This document shows, in pieces, positions 1-5,620 of a stretch of 6,617 nucleotides of DNA. The notes beneath the pieces were generated by a model. The model was given only the letters and a program-made list of their open reading frames with translations. It was not told the origin of the DNA and did not search any database. This DNA comes from Thermoplasmata archaeon (GTDB lineage: Archaea; Thermoplasmatota; Thermoplasmata; Thermoplasmatales; Thermoplasmataceae). The position numbers and the translations under genes were made by a program. The number at the start of each line of letters is the position of its first letter. Within the stretch, counting starts at the first letter, position 1. Where the stretch lies: NCBI GenBank assembly GCA_021806345.1, contig JAJZXP010000269.1, positions 1 to 6,617 on the forward strand, in the 5' to 3' direction.

Positions 1-354
1 ATAGATGAACGAAAATCAATGAAAGATGCATTCGACACAAGAATGGAAGAGATTGTAAAGCGTTATGATCCAATCGGTGAATTGCACAAGCCTGTTGAAT
101 ATATCCGCAATGGTCTGGGAAACTGGTTCACATGTCTTCTATACCCCGGCATGGAACCGACAAACAATCTTGCGGAACAGGCTATAAGAGAGCATGTGGT
201 AATAAGGAAGATCATCGGAACATTCCGTTCAGAAAGTGGATCACAGAATTACCAATACATATCATCCCTGCTTTCAACATGGAGATTGCAGGGGAAAAAC
301 ATGTTTGTTGAGATGAATAAAATATTGAGAAAAGAATTGTGTGGATTCGGGTAA
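1..354 (+). CDS. IS66-family transposase, C-terminal part (5' end outside window)
   Basis: The reading frame is open from the first base, so this is the C-terminal part (about 117 residues) of a longer protein; the ATG at 19 is internal. The segment PTNNLAEQAIREHVVIRK, followed by IIGTFRSESGS, is the hallmark of the C-terminal catalytic region of IS66 transposases. Its glutamate in NNLAEQ is the expected last acidic residue of the DDE triad. The protein would cut and join the ends of its own element. The C-terminus looks natural, ending 20 residues after the helical STWRLQGKN segment. It converges with the MFS exporter gene, leaving only 18 bases between the two stop codons. Whether the element is intact cannot be judged, because most of it is outside the window. 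The family call is firm; activity is unknown. Confidence 0.85.
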   Translation: MDERKSMKDAFDTRMEEIVKRYDPIGELHKPVEYIRNGLGNWFTCLLYPGMEPTNNLAEQAIREHVVIRKIIGTFRSESGSQNYQYISSLLSTWRLQGKNMFVEMNKILRKELCGFG

Positions 355-376
355 GCTATACAAGTACAAATATTAC
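1..376 (+). mobile_element. IS66-type insertion sequence, right end
   Basis: This is the right-hand part of the element carrying the IS66-type transposase. IS66 elements typically begin with GTAA and therefore end with TTAC. The first TTAC after the transposase stop is at 373-376, which I take as a tentative right end. The left end and the target duplication lie outside the window, so the boundary is unproven. If it is correct, the stop codon of the convergent exporter gene is supplied by the element itself. Confidence 0.45.
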
Positions 377-1602
377 ATAGAAATTTTCTTAAGATTGGTG
401 AGAGTTGTTAGGGAAAAGAAGCCGATTATCAAAAATGAGGCTCCAATGATTAAGAAAAGAAATGGTGCAAGCAAATATGTAAGAAGAATGCCTGCAATTA
501 AACCTGAAAGGAATGTTACACCACCAAACAGAGAATTAAAAGCTCCAAAAGTCCCTCCTATCAAATCTGAAGGGGTATTCTTAATCATTAGTGTATATAT
601 CAAGACATTTACAATTCCAGATATGAAACCAATTAAAAAAACCAAAGGTAGCAATGGAAAATAAGAATGTCTTAATGAAAAAGCGAAAAAAATCACAAAC
701 AAGGAACCACACATGATCATCGCAATCTCCAGCAAACGTCCTCCGGTTCTTTTAATTACACCAGATATCACACTGCCCGCAGCTTCTCCAATGGCCCAAG
801 CCATTATAATAAGTGAAAAGTAGACACCTGAAAGATTCAGGTAAGTGCCTATCAAAACCGCAATACCTGTGAAGATCATTCCGTAAAAAAGATTAAGGCA
901 TATTCCAAGTAGAGTTAATTCTTTAAGAAACGGGACAGAGAGAAATTTCCGGATCCCTTGGAAAATATCTGTCTTTGTCCCGTCTTTTGAACGTTTTGAA
1001 CTCTCGTTGAACTTTGTCTTTTGCGAGACGAAAATGAAAGCAAACAGAGAAAGAAAATAAAGGATTGCAAGAAAAATAATAGATGAATATAGACTAATGA
1101 TTATAAAAAATCCAAAAAAAACTATACCAGATATTTTGGCTATTGATCTCGTTCCTCTCCTGAGAGATATTCCCTGTATTAATTGTTCGTTTGAGAGAAG
1201 AATTTTATCCATAAATGAACTGATTGTGGTTTGGACATCACCTAAATAGGAGATCAATAATATTGGAATAAATATGACTATCACTGTAAACAGCATCGTA
1301 TTACTACTCAGAGCTAACAAAAACGACAATGATGATAACCCAATCCCTAAGATACTAAAAATGAACAGGTAATTTTTCATTTTAACCTTGTCAATCATCG
1401 CACCAATGAAAAAACTAGTAATCAAGGGAATGGCTGCAAACCCTTCAGCAATTCCCACAAGAAGAGGTGATTTTGTGAGAGACAGTACCATCCATGGTAT
1501 TAGAACCAGATAAAACCCAGACCCTGTGGTCGCAAAAAACTTTGAAATAACAAAAATCTTAAAAGTGCCTGGTAATTTTGCTCTATTCTCGATTTCGGTC
1601 AT
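373..1602 (-). CDS. MFS exporter of the RiPP operon
   Basis: This 409-residue, very hydrophobic protein has the length and pattern of a 12-helix major facilitator of the drug-exporter (DHA3/MFS_3-like) type. The N-terminal half starts with KIFVISKFFATTGSGFYLVL. A motif-A-like loop, GAMIDKVKMKN (residues 67-77, Gly67 and Asp71), joins helices 2 and 3. A charged central loop around residues 193-215 (KTKFNESSKRSKDGTK) separates the two halves. It should sit in the cytoplasmic membrane and export a small molecule by proton antiport. Its ATG overlaps the maturase stop as ATGA, with no clear binding site of its own, so translation is probably coupled. The context suggests it exports the modified peptide or gives self-protection; the substrate is inferred. 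The stop codon lies in what may be the end of the neighbouring IS66 element, so the last residues may not be ancestral. Base composition is strongly AT-rich, unlike the ISAzo13 transposase gene. Confidence 0.85.
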   Translation of the reverse strand: MTEIENRAKLPGTFKIFVISKFFATTGSGFYLVLIPWMVLSLTKSPLLVGIAEGFAAIPLITSFFIGAMIDKVKMKNYLFIFSILGIGLSSLSFLLALSSNTMLFTVIVIFIPILLISYLGDVQTTISSFMDKILLSNEQLIQGISLRRGTRSIAKISGIVFFGFFIIISLYSSIIFLAILYFLSLFAFIFVSQKTKFNESSKRSKDGTKTDIFQGIRKFLSVPFLKELTLLGICLNLFYGMIFTGIAVLIGTYLNLSGVYFSLIIMAWAIGEAAGSVISGVIKRTGGRLLEIAMIMCGSLFVIFFAFSLRHSYFPLLPLVFLIGFISGIVNVLIYTLMIKNTPSDLIGGTFGAFNSLFGGVTFLSGLIAGILLTYLLAPFLFLIIGASFLIIGFFSLTTLTNLKKISM

Positions 1603-2942
1603 TCGCCAACGTCAACTCGATCTTGACTCCTTAAATTGCATGTTGGTATAGCTCTTGTAGCATCCCCATAATAAGTAGCTGCAAACAAGGGACACCCCCC
1701 GCGACATGAAATAGATATTGGACACGAGCTACAACTTTGATCCCTTACTGTTCTAAATATTGGAGATATCTTTTTATGCCAGATATTGGATAATTTATCT
1801 TTGTGAATGTTTCCGTATACGAAAACTGGGTATGAATCCAAATATGCACCAGCAACATCGCACAGGGAAACTCTTCCGTCTGGGTGAACCCAAATCCTCG
1901 AAATAGTTCCTTCACAAGGGTAGGGATCCCCAAATCTTACATCGCCTACGATCCATTTGGAGTCGGGGTATTCCTTACTTAAAATAGCTACATCCTTTCT
2001 GAGTTCTGCCATCTCTTTAAGTGGAGGCATCATATTGTTTTCCCCTCTTCCGTAATGTAGCACGCCGATCGCCCGAGTGTTCATTATTCCCATGTCATAT
2101 GTTTTCTTGAGCATATCTTTAACATATTCTATTGTACGGCCTGTCACAGTTGCCCTATTAACGATTCTGAACCCTTCCCGCCTTAGGTTATACCACCCTC
2201 TTATCATCCTTTCATACATACCTTTAAACCCAACCGTTGAATCATATAAATCTGGATTCAAAGTATCAATACTCATTTGAATTTTATCTAGTCCAGACAT
2301 TCTTAACCTGTGAACAAGGTCACGTGTCAATGAAACTCCTTTAGTAGAGATTGTGATGTCTTGATATCCAAGTTCAATGCTTTCTCGTATAAGTTCCGGT
2401 AAGTATTTATAATTTATTGGGTCTCCACCGCTAACGTCCAACCGAATGGCACCCATATGCGCAGCATCCTTAAGTACCTTTTTAGCTATTTGAATTTCAA
2501 GACTTTTTCCGGTATTGCAATTTCCATCTGACTGGGCGAAGCAATATTCACATCTGAGTGAGCAATCATATGTCGGAGATATACCTAACGTAATTATCTT
2601 TTCTGGAACTAACACATCTTCAATTTCAATTTCCTCGAAGATGTGTGGTGAAGGAAAATCCGAGCTTATACTCACCTGACGCCCTATACTGATTAATACA
2701 TTTCCACTTGCAGATGAAACGAACTTTTTTACATCATTGGCACATTTTTCTTTTGGCTCATTGTAAAGTGATGAGACATAATCAATTACCTCATCTACCG
2801 TTCTACTCCCATCACATAAAGAAAGAATTACAGCTTCTGTTGGCGTGATTAAAAGGTGTTTTCCTTTACTCTTGTCGAATAGTAATCCACCTTGCGTTGT
2901 CTTTATCAATTCTAACGTCGGTTTAACGAGAAGATATTCCAT
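1599..2942 (-). CDS. Radical SAM/SPASM peptide maturase with N-terminal PqqD-like domain
   Basis: This is a 447-residue predicted RiPP maturase. Residues about 5-85 resemble PqqD, the fold that binds leader peptides: LITPTEAVILSLCDGSRTVDEVI matches its helix pattern. The radical SAM core begins at about residue 118. Cys127, Cys131 and Cys134 form the CxxxCxxC that holds the SAM-cleaving 4Fe-4S cluster, and SGGDP (171-175) is the SAM-binding GGEP-type motif. The C-terminus is a full SPASM domain: Cys343-x12-Gly-x4-Cys361, then Cys404-x2-Cys407-x5-Cys413-x3-Cys417, and Cys435. All seven cysteines that bind two auxiliary clusters are therefore present. Family members make thioether, carbon-carbon or other cross-links in short peptides; which one is made here cannot be read from the sequence. 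I chose the ATG at 2942 because GGAGGAAGTGA lies just before it; an ATG at 2963 would add seven residues but lies upstream of that site. The gene follows the precursor candidate and overlaps the exporter by four bases. Confidence 0.92.
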   Translation of the reverse strand: MEYLLVKPTLELIKTTQGGLLFDKSKGKHLLITPTEAVILSLCDGSRTVDEVIDYVSSLYNEPKEKCANDVKKFVSSASGNVLISIGRQVSISSDFPSPHIFEEIEIEDVLVPEKIITLGISPTYDCSLRCEYCFAQSDGNCNTGKSLEIQIAKKVLKDAAHMGAIRLDVSGGDPINYKYLPELIRESIELGYQDITISTKGVSLTRDLVHRLRMSGLDKIQMSIDTLNPDLYDSTVGFKGMYERMIRGWYNLRREGFRIVNRATVTGRTIEYVKDMLKKTYDMGIMNTRAIGVLHYGRGENNMMPPLKEMAELRKDVAILSKEYPDSKWIVGDVRFGDPYPCEGTISRIWVHPDGRVSLCDVAGAYLDSYPVFVYGNIHKDKLSNIWHKKISPIFRTVRDQSCSSCPISISCRGGCPLFAATYYGDATRAIPTCNLRSQDRVDVGE

Positions 2943-2970
2943 TTCACTTCCTCCATTCATCATCTAATTC

Positions 2971-2985
2971 AAAAAAAAATAAAAA
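2971..2985 (-). terminator. T-tract between precursor and maturase, possible partial terminator
   Basis: On the minus strand, T5-A-T9 lies 21 bases after the precursor stop and about 30 bases before the maturase start. No strong stem precedes it. Archaeal RNA polymerase can terminate at U-rich tracts without a hairpin, so this may stop part of the transcripts and keep peptide mRNA in excess over enzyme mRNA. The overlapping AT-rich stretch AGTATAGATAATA (about 2987-2999) could instead be a second, weak promoter for the maturase. Confidence 0.45.
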
Positions 2986-3005
2986 TATTATCTATACTCT
3001 ATCAT

Positions 3006-3134
3006 TCACAAGCCAATAAAACAATCCCACGGGTCTACTTCACTTTGTTTCCACCAGTCGTTGTTTTCAAACCTATAGCGATGATTTGTTTTGCCAGTAT
3101 TATTTTTCAAATCATTTTTTTGTACTGCTTCCAA
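3006..3134 (-). CDS. Candidate RiPP precursor peptide (42 aa, TTG start)
   Basis: This 42-residue frame is the first gene of the operon. It starts with TTG, the only usual start codon after the in-frame stop at 3164-3162, and is preceded by GGGGGTGA four bases upstream, a near-perfect archaeal ribosome binding site. The N-terminal half (residues 1-22) is polar and rich in Lys and Asn and could be the leader. The C-terminal part is very different: ENNDWWKQ (23-30) and VDPWDCFIGL (33-42) give three Trp, one Cys, one Phe and three Asp in the last 17 residues, which fits a modified core. Such a peptide directly upstream of a PqqD-domain radical SAM/SPASM enzyme is the classic position for its substrate. 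I recognise no known precursor family; it lacks the mycofactocin ending (GVY). Expression and the cleavage site are not shown by the sequence. It is probably absent from automatic annotation because it is short and starts with TTG. Confidence 0.72.
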   Translation of the reverse strand: MEAVQKNDLKNNTGKTNHRYRFENNDWWKQSEVDPWDCFIGL

Positions 3135-3146
3135 CTTTTCACCCCC
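3135..3146 (-). promoter_or_regulatory. Ribosome binding site that decides the TTG start of the precursor
   Basis: On the minus strand GGGGGTGA (3146-3139) matches the archaeal consensus GGAGGTGA at seven of eight bases. It is followed by AAAG and then TTG. No ATG or GTG is in frame nearby, and the GTG inside this site opens a frame that stops after 11 codons. The strength of the site is the main evidence that the small frame is translated. Confidence 0.7.
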
Positions 3147-3183
3147 TTTTATTTTTTCTCGCTATATTGCTGATTTCATATAT

Positions 3184-3193
3184 TATATATAAA
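3184..3193 (-). promoter_or_regulatory. TATA box of the RiPP operon
   Basis: The minus strand reads GTGTTTATATATAATATATG here; TTTATATA (3193-3186) is a strong archaeal TATA box. Transcription would be expected to start about 26 bases downstream of its centre, near 3163. That gives a leader of about 30 nucleotides, which contains the GGGGGTGA ribosome binding site. This suits an operon that begins with the precursor gene. Confidence 0.6.
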
Positions 3194-3199
3194 CACATA

Positions 3200-3215
3200 A
3201 CCTTAATAATAAGGT
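3200..3215. promoter_or_regulatory. Inverted repeat ACCTTA-ATAA-TAAGGT, possible operator
   Basis: Two perfect six-base arms separated by four bases lie about six bases upstream of the TATA box of the RiPP operon. This is where an archaeal regulator could block or help TBP/TFB binding. No regulator gene is in the window. The repeat is short and AT-rich, so chance is possible. Confidence 0.3.
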
Positions 3216-3257
3216 AACTTTACATCTATAGCTAAGGACATGAGTAGTTGATTATAT

Positions 3258-3404
3258 TCAGTTTGAACTTCTTTTTCCTGAAATGTCATTGATTAAACCC
3301 ACCGAACATTCCTTTATATCCCCGATGTTATGCTTTGCAACAACATAATCCACGACCTTCATTTCCATGGTACGAAATAGTAAGGCTTTGTAAGGAATTA
3401 TCAT
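3258..3404 (-). CDS. Doubtful small frame, 48 aa, possible gene remnant
   Basis: An ATG-started frame of 48 residues lies between the RiPP promoter and the ISAzo13 transposase gene. It includes the protein-like stretch MEMKVVDYVVAKHNIGDIK, which has a plausible amphipathic composition. No ribosome binding site precedes the first ATG (3404) or the internal one at 3368, and I recognise no family. It may be the tail of a gene broken by the insertion sequence, or chance. The rest of 3216-3427 shows no RNA gene or convincing coding region; a TTTATAT at about 3312-3318 on the plus strand is the only other notable element. Confidence 0.2.
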   Translation of the reverse strand: MIIPYKALLFRTMEMKVVDYVVAKHNIGDIKECSVGLINDISGKRSSN

Positions 3405-3406
3405 AG

Positions 3407-3414
3407 TTATTTAA
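3407..3414 (+). promoter_or_regulatory. TATA-like box for the ISAzo13 transposase
   Basis: TTATTTAA lies with its centre about 26 bases before the ATG at 3437. Archaeal spacing would therefore start the transcript at or next to that ATG and give a leaderless mRNA. No ribosome binding site is visible before either candidate start, which agrees. Depending on where the element ends, this box may belong to the target DNA rather than to the element. Confidence 0.35.
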
Positions 3415-3420
3415 CCATCA

Positions 3421-3428
3421 AAGCGTTA
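3421..3428 (+). repeat. Left copy of direct repeat AAGCGTTA flanking ISAzo13 element
   Basis: The partner copy is at 4685-4692. The pair brackets the transposase gene and may be the target duplication made on insertion. An alternative is that both copies belong to longer imperfect inverted ends, as the motif is partly self-complementary. Confidence 0.35.
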
Positions 3429-4657
3429 TGCATGTAATGAGTAGAATCAAAGGTCAAGAGGAGCTGGTCAGAAAAGTAACTGAGAGATACAATAACCTCG
3501 CAGCAACCTTCAATGAACGATCGAAGAGATTGTGGGCAGGTAACGAAAGCCTGTCCATAGGTTATGGGGGCATAGAAATTGTATCCACCGCAACCGGTTT
3601 ATCCCGCAGCACCGTTATAAAGGGAATGAATGAGATTACGAATAAGAGGGAGCTGAAGGACAGGATACGTGATCATGGAGGGGGAAGGAAAAAGGAGGTG
3701 GACAAGAATCCCGGAATCAGGGAGGAATTGATCAAACTGGTTGAATCATCCACAAGGGGTGATCCACAATCCTCACTGTTATGGGAGAGCAAGAGCCTGA
3801 GGAAACTATCCGCTGAACTCAGGGAGAAAGGGTACGACGCCAGTCATGTGCTGGTGGAAAAACTGCTCCATGACATGGACTATAGCCTCAAGAGCAACCG
3901 GAAGATGGACGAGGGTAAGAGCCACGCAGATAGAAATCTGCAATTCGAACATATCAATGACATGGTGAATACGTTCATGGAGGAGAACCAGCCGGTCATT
4001 TCAATCGACACAAAAAAGAAGGAACCCATAGGCAATTTCAAGAACAACGGAAGGGAATGGAAAGCATCCGGTGAATACGATGAGGTCAACGTTTATGATT
4101 TCATGCAGTTTGCAGAGGGAAAAGCTGTTCCCTATGGCATATATGACATGAAACTCAATGAGGGATACGTGAATGTTGGCATTGATCATGATACCGCAGA
4201 ATTTGCTGTGGAATCCATCAGGAAATGGTGGAACCACATGGGAAGGAAGAGATATCCTGATGCGAACCGATTAATGATCACTGCAGACGGTGGTGGAAGT
4301 AATGGATCAAGGGTGAAGCTGTGGAAGATCGAACTGCAGGAGTTTGCCACGGAAACAGGACTGGAGATAAGCGTATGCCACTTCCCTCCAGGCACAAGCA
4401 AGTGGAATAAGATCGAGCACAGGTTATTCTCATTCATAACGAAGAACTGGAGGGGGAAACCTCTCATTTCCTTTGAGGTGATTGTAAACCTCATAGCCAA
4501 TACGAGGACTGAGAAGGGTCTAAGAGTAGAATGCAGCATTGATCGTGACAGTTATGAGAAAGGCATCAAGATCAGCAAAGCGGAGATGTTGACATTGAAC
4601 ATAAAGACGGATGAATTTCACGGAGAATGGAATTATACTATTGCCCCCAAGAAATAA
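3428..4657 (+). CDS. ISAzo13-family transposase, complete
   Basis: This 409-residue DDE transposase would cut and rejoin the ends of its own element. The N-terminal part (about 28-80) holds a helix-turn-helix-like region, with IVSTATGLSRSTVIKGMNEI, preceded by NERSKRLWAGNE, a usual opening of the family. The catalytic core is complete: ISIDTKKKEPIGNFKNNG (Asp194), MITADGGGSNG (Asp287) and HFPPGTSKWNKIEHRLFS (Glu330), then NWRGKPL. These blocks are characteristic of ISAzo13. No frameshift or stop is seen, so it could be active. The ATG at 3437 (residue 4) is an equally good or better start: it fits the upstream TATA-like box, and the first ATG overlaps a flanking direct repeat. The gene is clearly richer in GC than the RiPP operon, in keeping with separate arrival. 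It lies between the RiPP promoter and the ABC genes and is transcribed in the opposite direction to both. Confidence 0.93.
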   Translation: MHVMSRIKGQEELVRKVTERYNNLAATFNERSKRLWAGNESLSIGYGGIEIVSTATGLSRSTVIKGMNEITNKRELKDRIRDHGGGRKKEVDKNPGIREELIKLVESSTRGDPQSSLLWESKSLRKLSAELREKGYDASHVLVEKLLHDMDYSLKSNRKMDEGKSHADRNLQFEHINDMVNTFMEENQPVISIDTKKKEPIGNFKNNGREWKASGEYDEVNVYDFMQFAEGKAVPYGIYDMKLNEGYVNVGIDHDTAEFAVESIRKWWNHMGRKRYPDANRLMITADGGGSNGSRVKLWKIELQEFATETGLEISVCHFPPGTSKWNKIEHRLFSFITKNWRGKPLISFEVIVNLIANTRTEKGLRVECSIDRDSYEKGIKISKAEMLTLNIKTDEFHGEWNYTIAPKK

Positions 4658-4684
4658 CACATATGTTATTACATTACAGTGCCT
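3429..4684 (+). mobile_element. ISAzo13-type insertion sequence, tentative limits
   Basis: The element carries a single intact transposase gene. The proposed limits rest on an eight-base direct repeat, AAGCGTTA, at 3421-3428 and 4685-4692. Just inside it lie imperfect inverted ends: GCATGTAATG on the left and, read on the other strand, GCACTGTAATG on the right. The ends could lie further out, since weaker similarity continues to about 3390 and 4714. The presence of the element is certain; its exact limits are not. Confidence 0.55.
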
Positions 4685-4692
4685 AAGCGTTA
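4685..4692 (+). repeat. Right copy of direct repeat AAGCGTTA
   Basis: This is identical to 3421-3428 and lies 27 bases after the transposase stop. It directly follows the CATTACAGTGC segment that is inverted relative to the left end. It is a possible target site duplication. Confidence 0.35.
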
Positions 4693-4728
4693 AAATAGAT
4701 TTCACCTTCCTAACATCGGAAAAATATA

Positions 4729-4737
4729 TTTTTTTTT
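4729..4737 (+). terminator. T9 tract downstream of the transposase gene
   Basis: Nine T residues on the plus strand lie about 70 bases after the transposase stop, in the gap between the convergent transposase and ABC permease genes. This is a likely archaeal U-tract terminator that protects the permease gene from antisense read-through. On the minus strand a T5 run at 4724-4720 could help to end the ABC transcript. Confidence 0.4.
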
Positions 4738-4762
4738 GATAATAATTTTGATTTCAAGAAAA

Positions 4763-5620
4763 TTAATTGAATTCCTTCTTCTCGAATATCAGTAAACCCA
4801 GTATTGTTGATATTATGAAATATGCCCCCATAATGATAAGGCCTTCTGCCACTGTTGCAACATATGTTGGGTGCCTGCCTGGTATTATTGAAGCTTCAAT
4901 GTGTGGCGGGTAGGGCACGATAAATATGTTTGTAATGATGCTGGAGCCATATGTTATGAGGAACCACGGCTCGATTCCTACAAGGTTTGTTACCAGAAAC
5001 TGGATCAGACCAAAAGCAAAAAGAAACAGTATCGCCGTTACAATGATGGAATAAGTGCTTGACTTGAATAGGGAACTGAAAAAGAAGGCGAAACCAAGAA
5101 CTGATACCAGAAATACGATTGAGAATGCGGTTGCGTCCCAAACTTCGTACGGGATATTGAAACCGAAATAATATATTCCGTTCAATATTGCTATAACGAT
5201 AAAAATCATTACAATGAAGAACGATGCGATAAAGGAGGCTATCCACTTACCAATGTATATTGATGACCTCCTTATTGGCCTGCTGGCTATGTAATAACCT
5301 GTTTTATTTTGGAATTCACCTGAGATTGAGTCCGATCCAAAGAAAATTGCAGAAAGAACAATGACAAAAATTATTGAATTTCCTAACCAACTTCCATAGA
5401 AAGTCAGGGGGCTTGAGATGAACAAAGCCGGACGATAATATGCAATGAGTACAGTCAGGATAATGCTAATTATGAGCCCTATGGCCAAAAGTACATAGAA
5501 CCTCTTTGCCCTGAAATAATTTATCATCTCATATTTTATTATTGTAGTTAGTTGCTGAATATCCCCTGGTATTTTATTTTCCTTTAATGTGTCATAACTT
5601 AACGATTCCATTTTAATCAC
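4763..5620 (-). CDS. ABC-2 type exporter permease
   Basis: This 285-residue membrane protein is the channel part of an ABC exporter. About six membrane segments are visible, near residues 42-62, 80-95, 126-150, 165-185, 190-213 and 258-279, after a cytoplasmic N-terminus of about 40 residues. The loop SISGEFQNKTGYYIASRPIR (98-117) is the conserved ABC-2 permease signature that contacts the ATPase. The start is GTG at 5620, preceded by AAGGAGA; it overlaps the ATPase stop as GTGA, so the two proteins are made together. An ATG at 5611 is possible but poorly spaced. The substrate is not readable from the sequence. Family members export drugs, peptides or lipids, or give immunity to antimicrobial peptides. 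The pair is co-oriented with the RiPP operon but separated from it by the insertion sequence. Confidence 0.85.
   Translation of the reverse strand: MIKMESLSYDTLKENKIPGDIQQLTTIIKYEMINYFRAKRFYVLLAIGLIISIILTVLIAYYRPALFISSPLTFYGSWLGNSIIFVIVLSAIFFGSDSISGEFQNKTGYYIASRPIRRSSIYIGKWIASFIASFFIVMIFIVIAILNGIYYFGFNIPYEVWDATAFSIVFLVSVLGFAFFFSSLFKSSTYSIIVTAILFLFAFGLIQFLVTNLVGIEPWFLITYGSSIITNIFIVPYPPHIEASIIPGRHPTYVATVAEGLIIMGAYFIISTILGLLIFEKKEFN

Noticed and set aside
341..664. 107-codon plus-strand frame over the end of the MFS gene
   Set aside because: It lies antisense to the exporter, is rich in Lys and Pro as expected for the reverse of a membrane-protein gene, and has no ribosome binding site.
1745..1933. 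62-codon minus-strand frame inside the maturase gene
   Set aside because: It is a shifted frame inside the SPASM-coding region; the main frame carries all the expected cysteines.
3006..3134. Mycofactocin-type precursor
   Set aside because: The C-terminus is not the conserved Val-Tyr ending, and no other mycofactocin genes are present.
3140..3142. GTG as start of the small peptide
   Set aside because: This GTG opens a different frame that stops after 11 codons. It is part of the ribosome binding site GGGGGTGA.
3135..3427. CRISPR array, tRNA or riboswitch in the intergenic region
   Set aside because: No regularly spaced repeats, cloverleaf pattern or conserved aptamer core could be seen.
4001..4539. 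Two minus-strand frames inside the transposase gene
   Set aside because: They are antisense to a clear ISAzo13 transposase with intact catalytic motifs.
4896..5246. 116-codon alternative frame inside the ABC permease gene
   Set aside because: It is a shadow; the permease frame has the expected membrane segments and ABC-2 loop.
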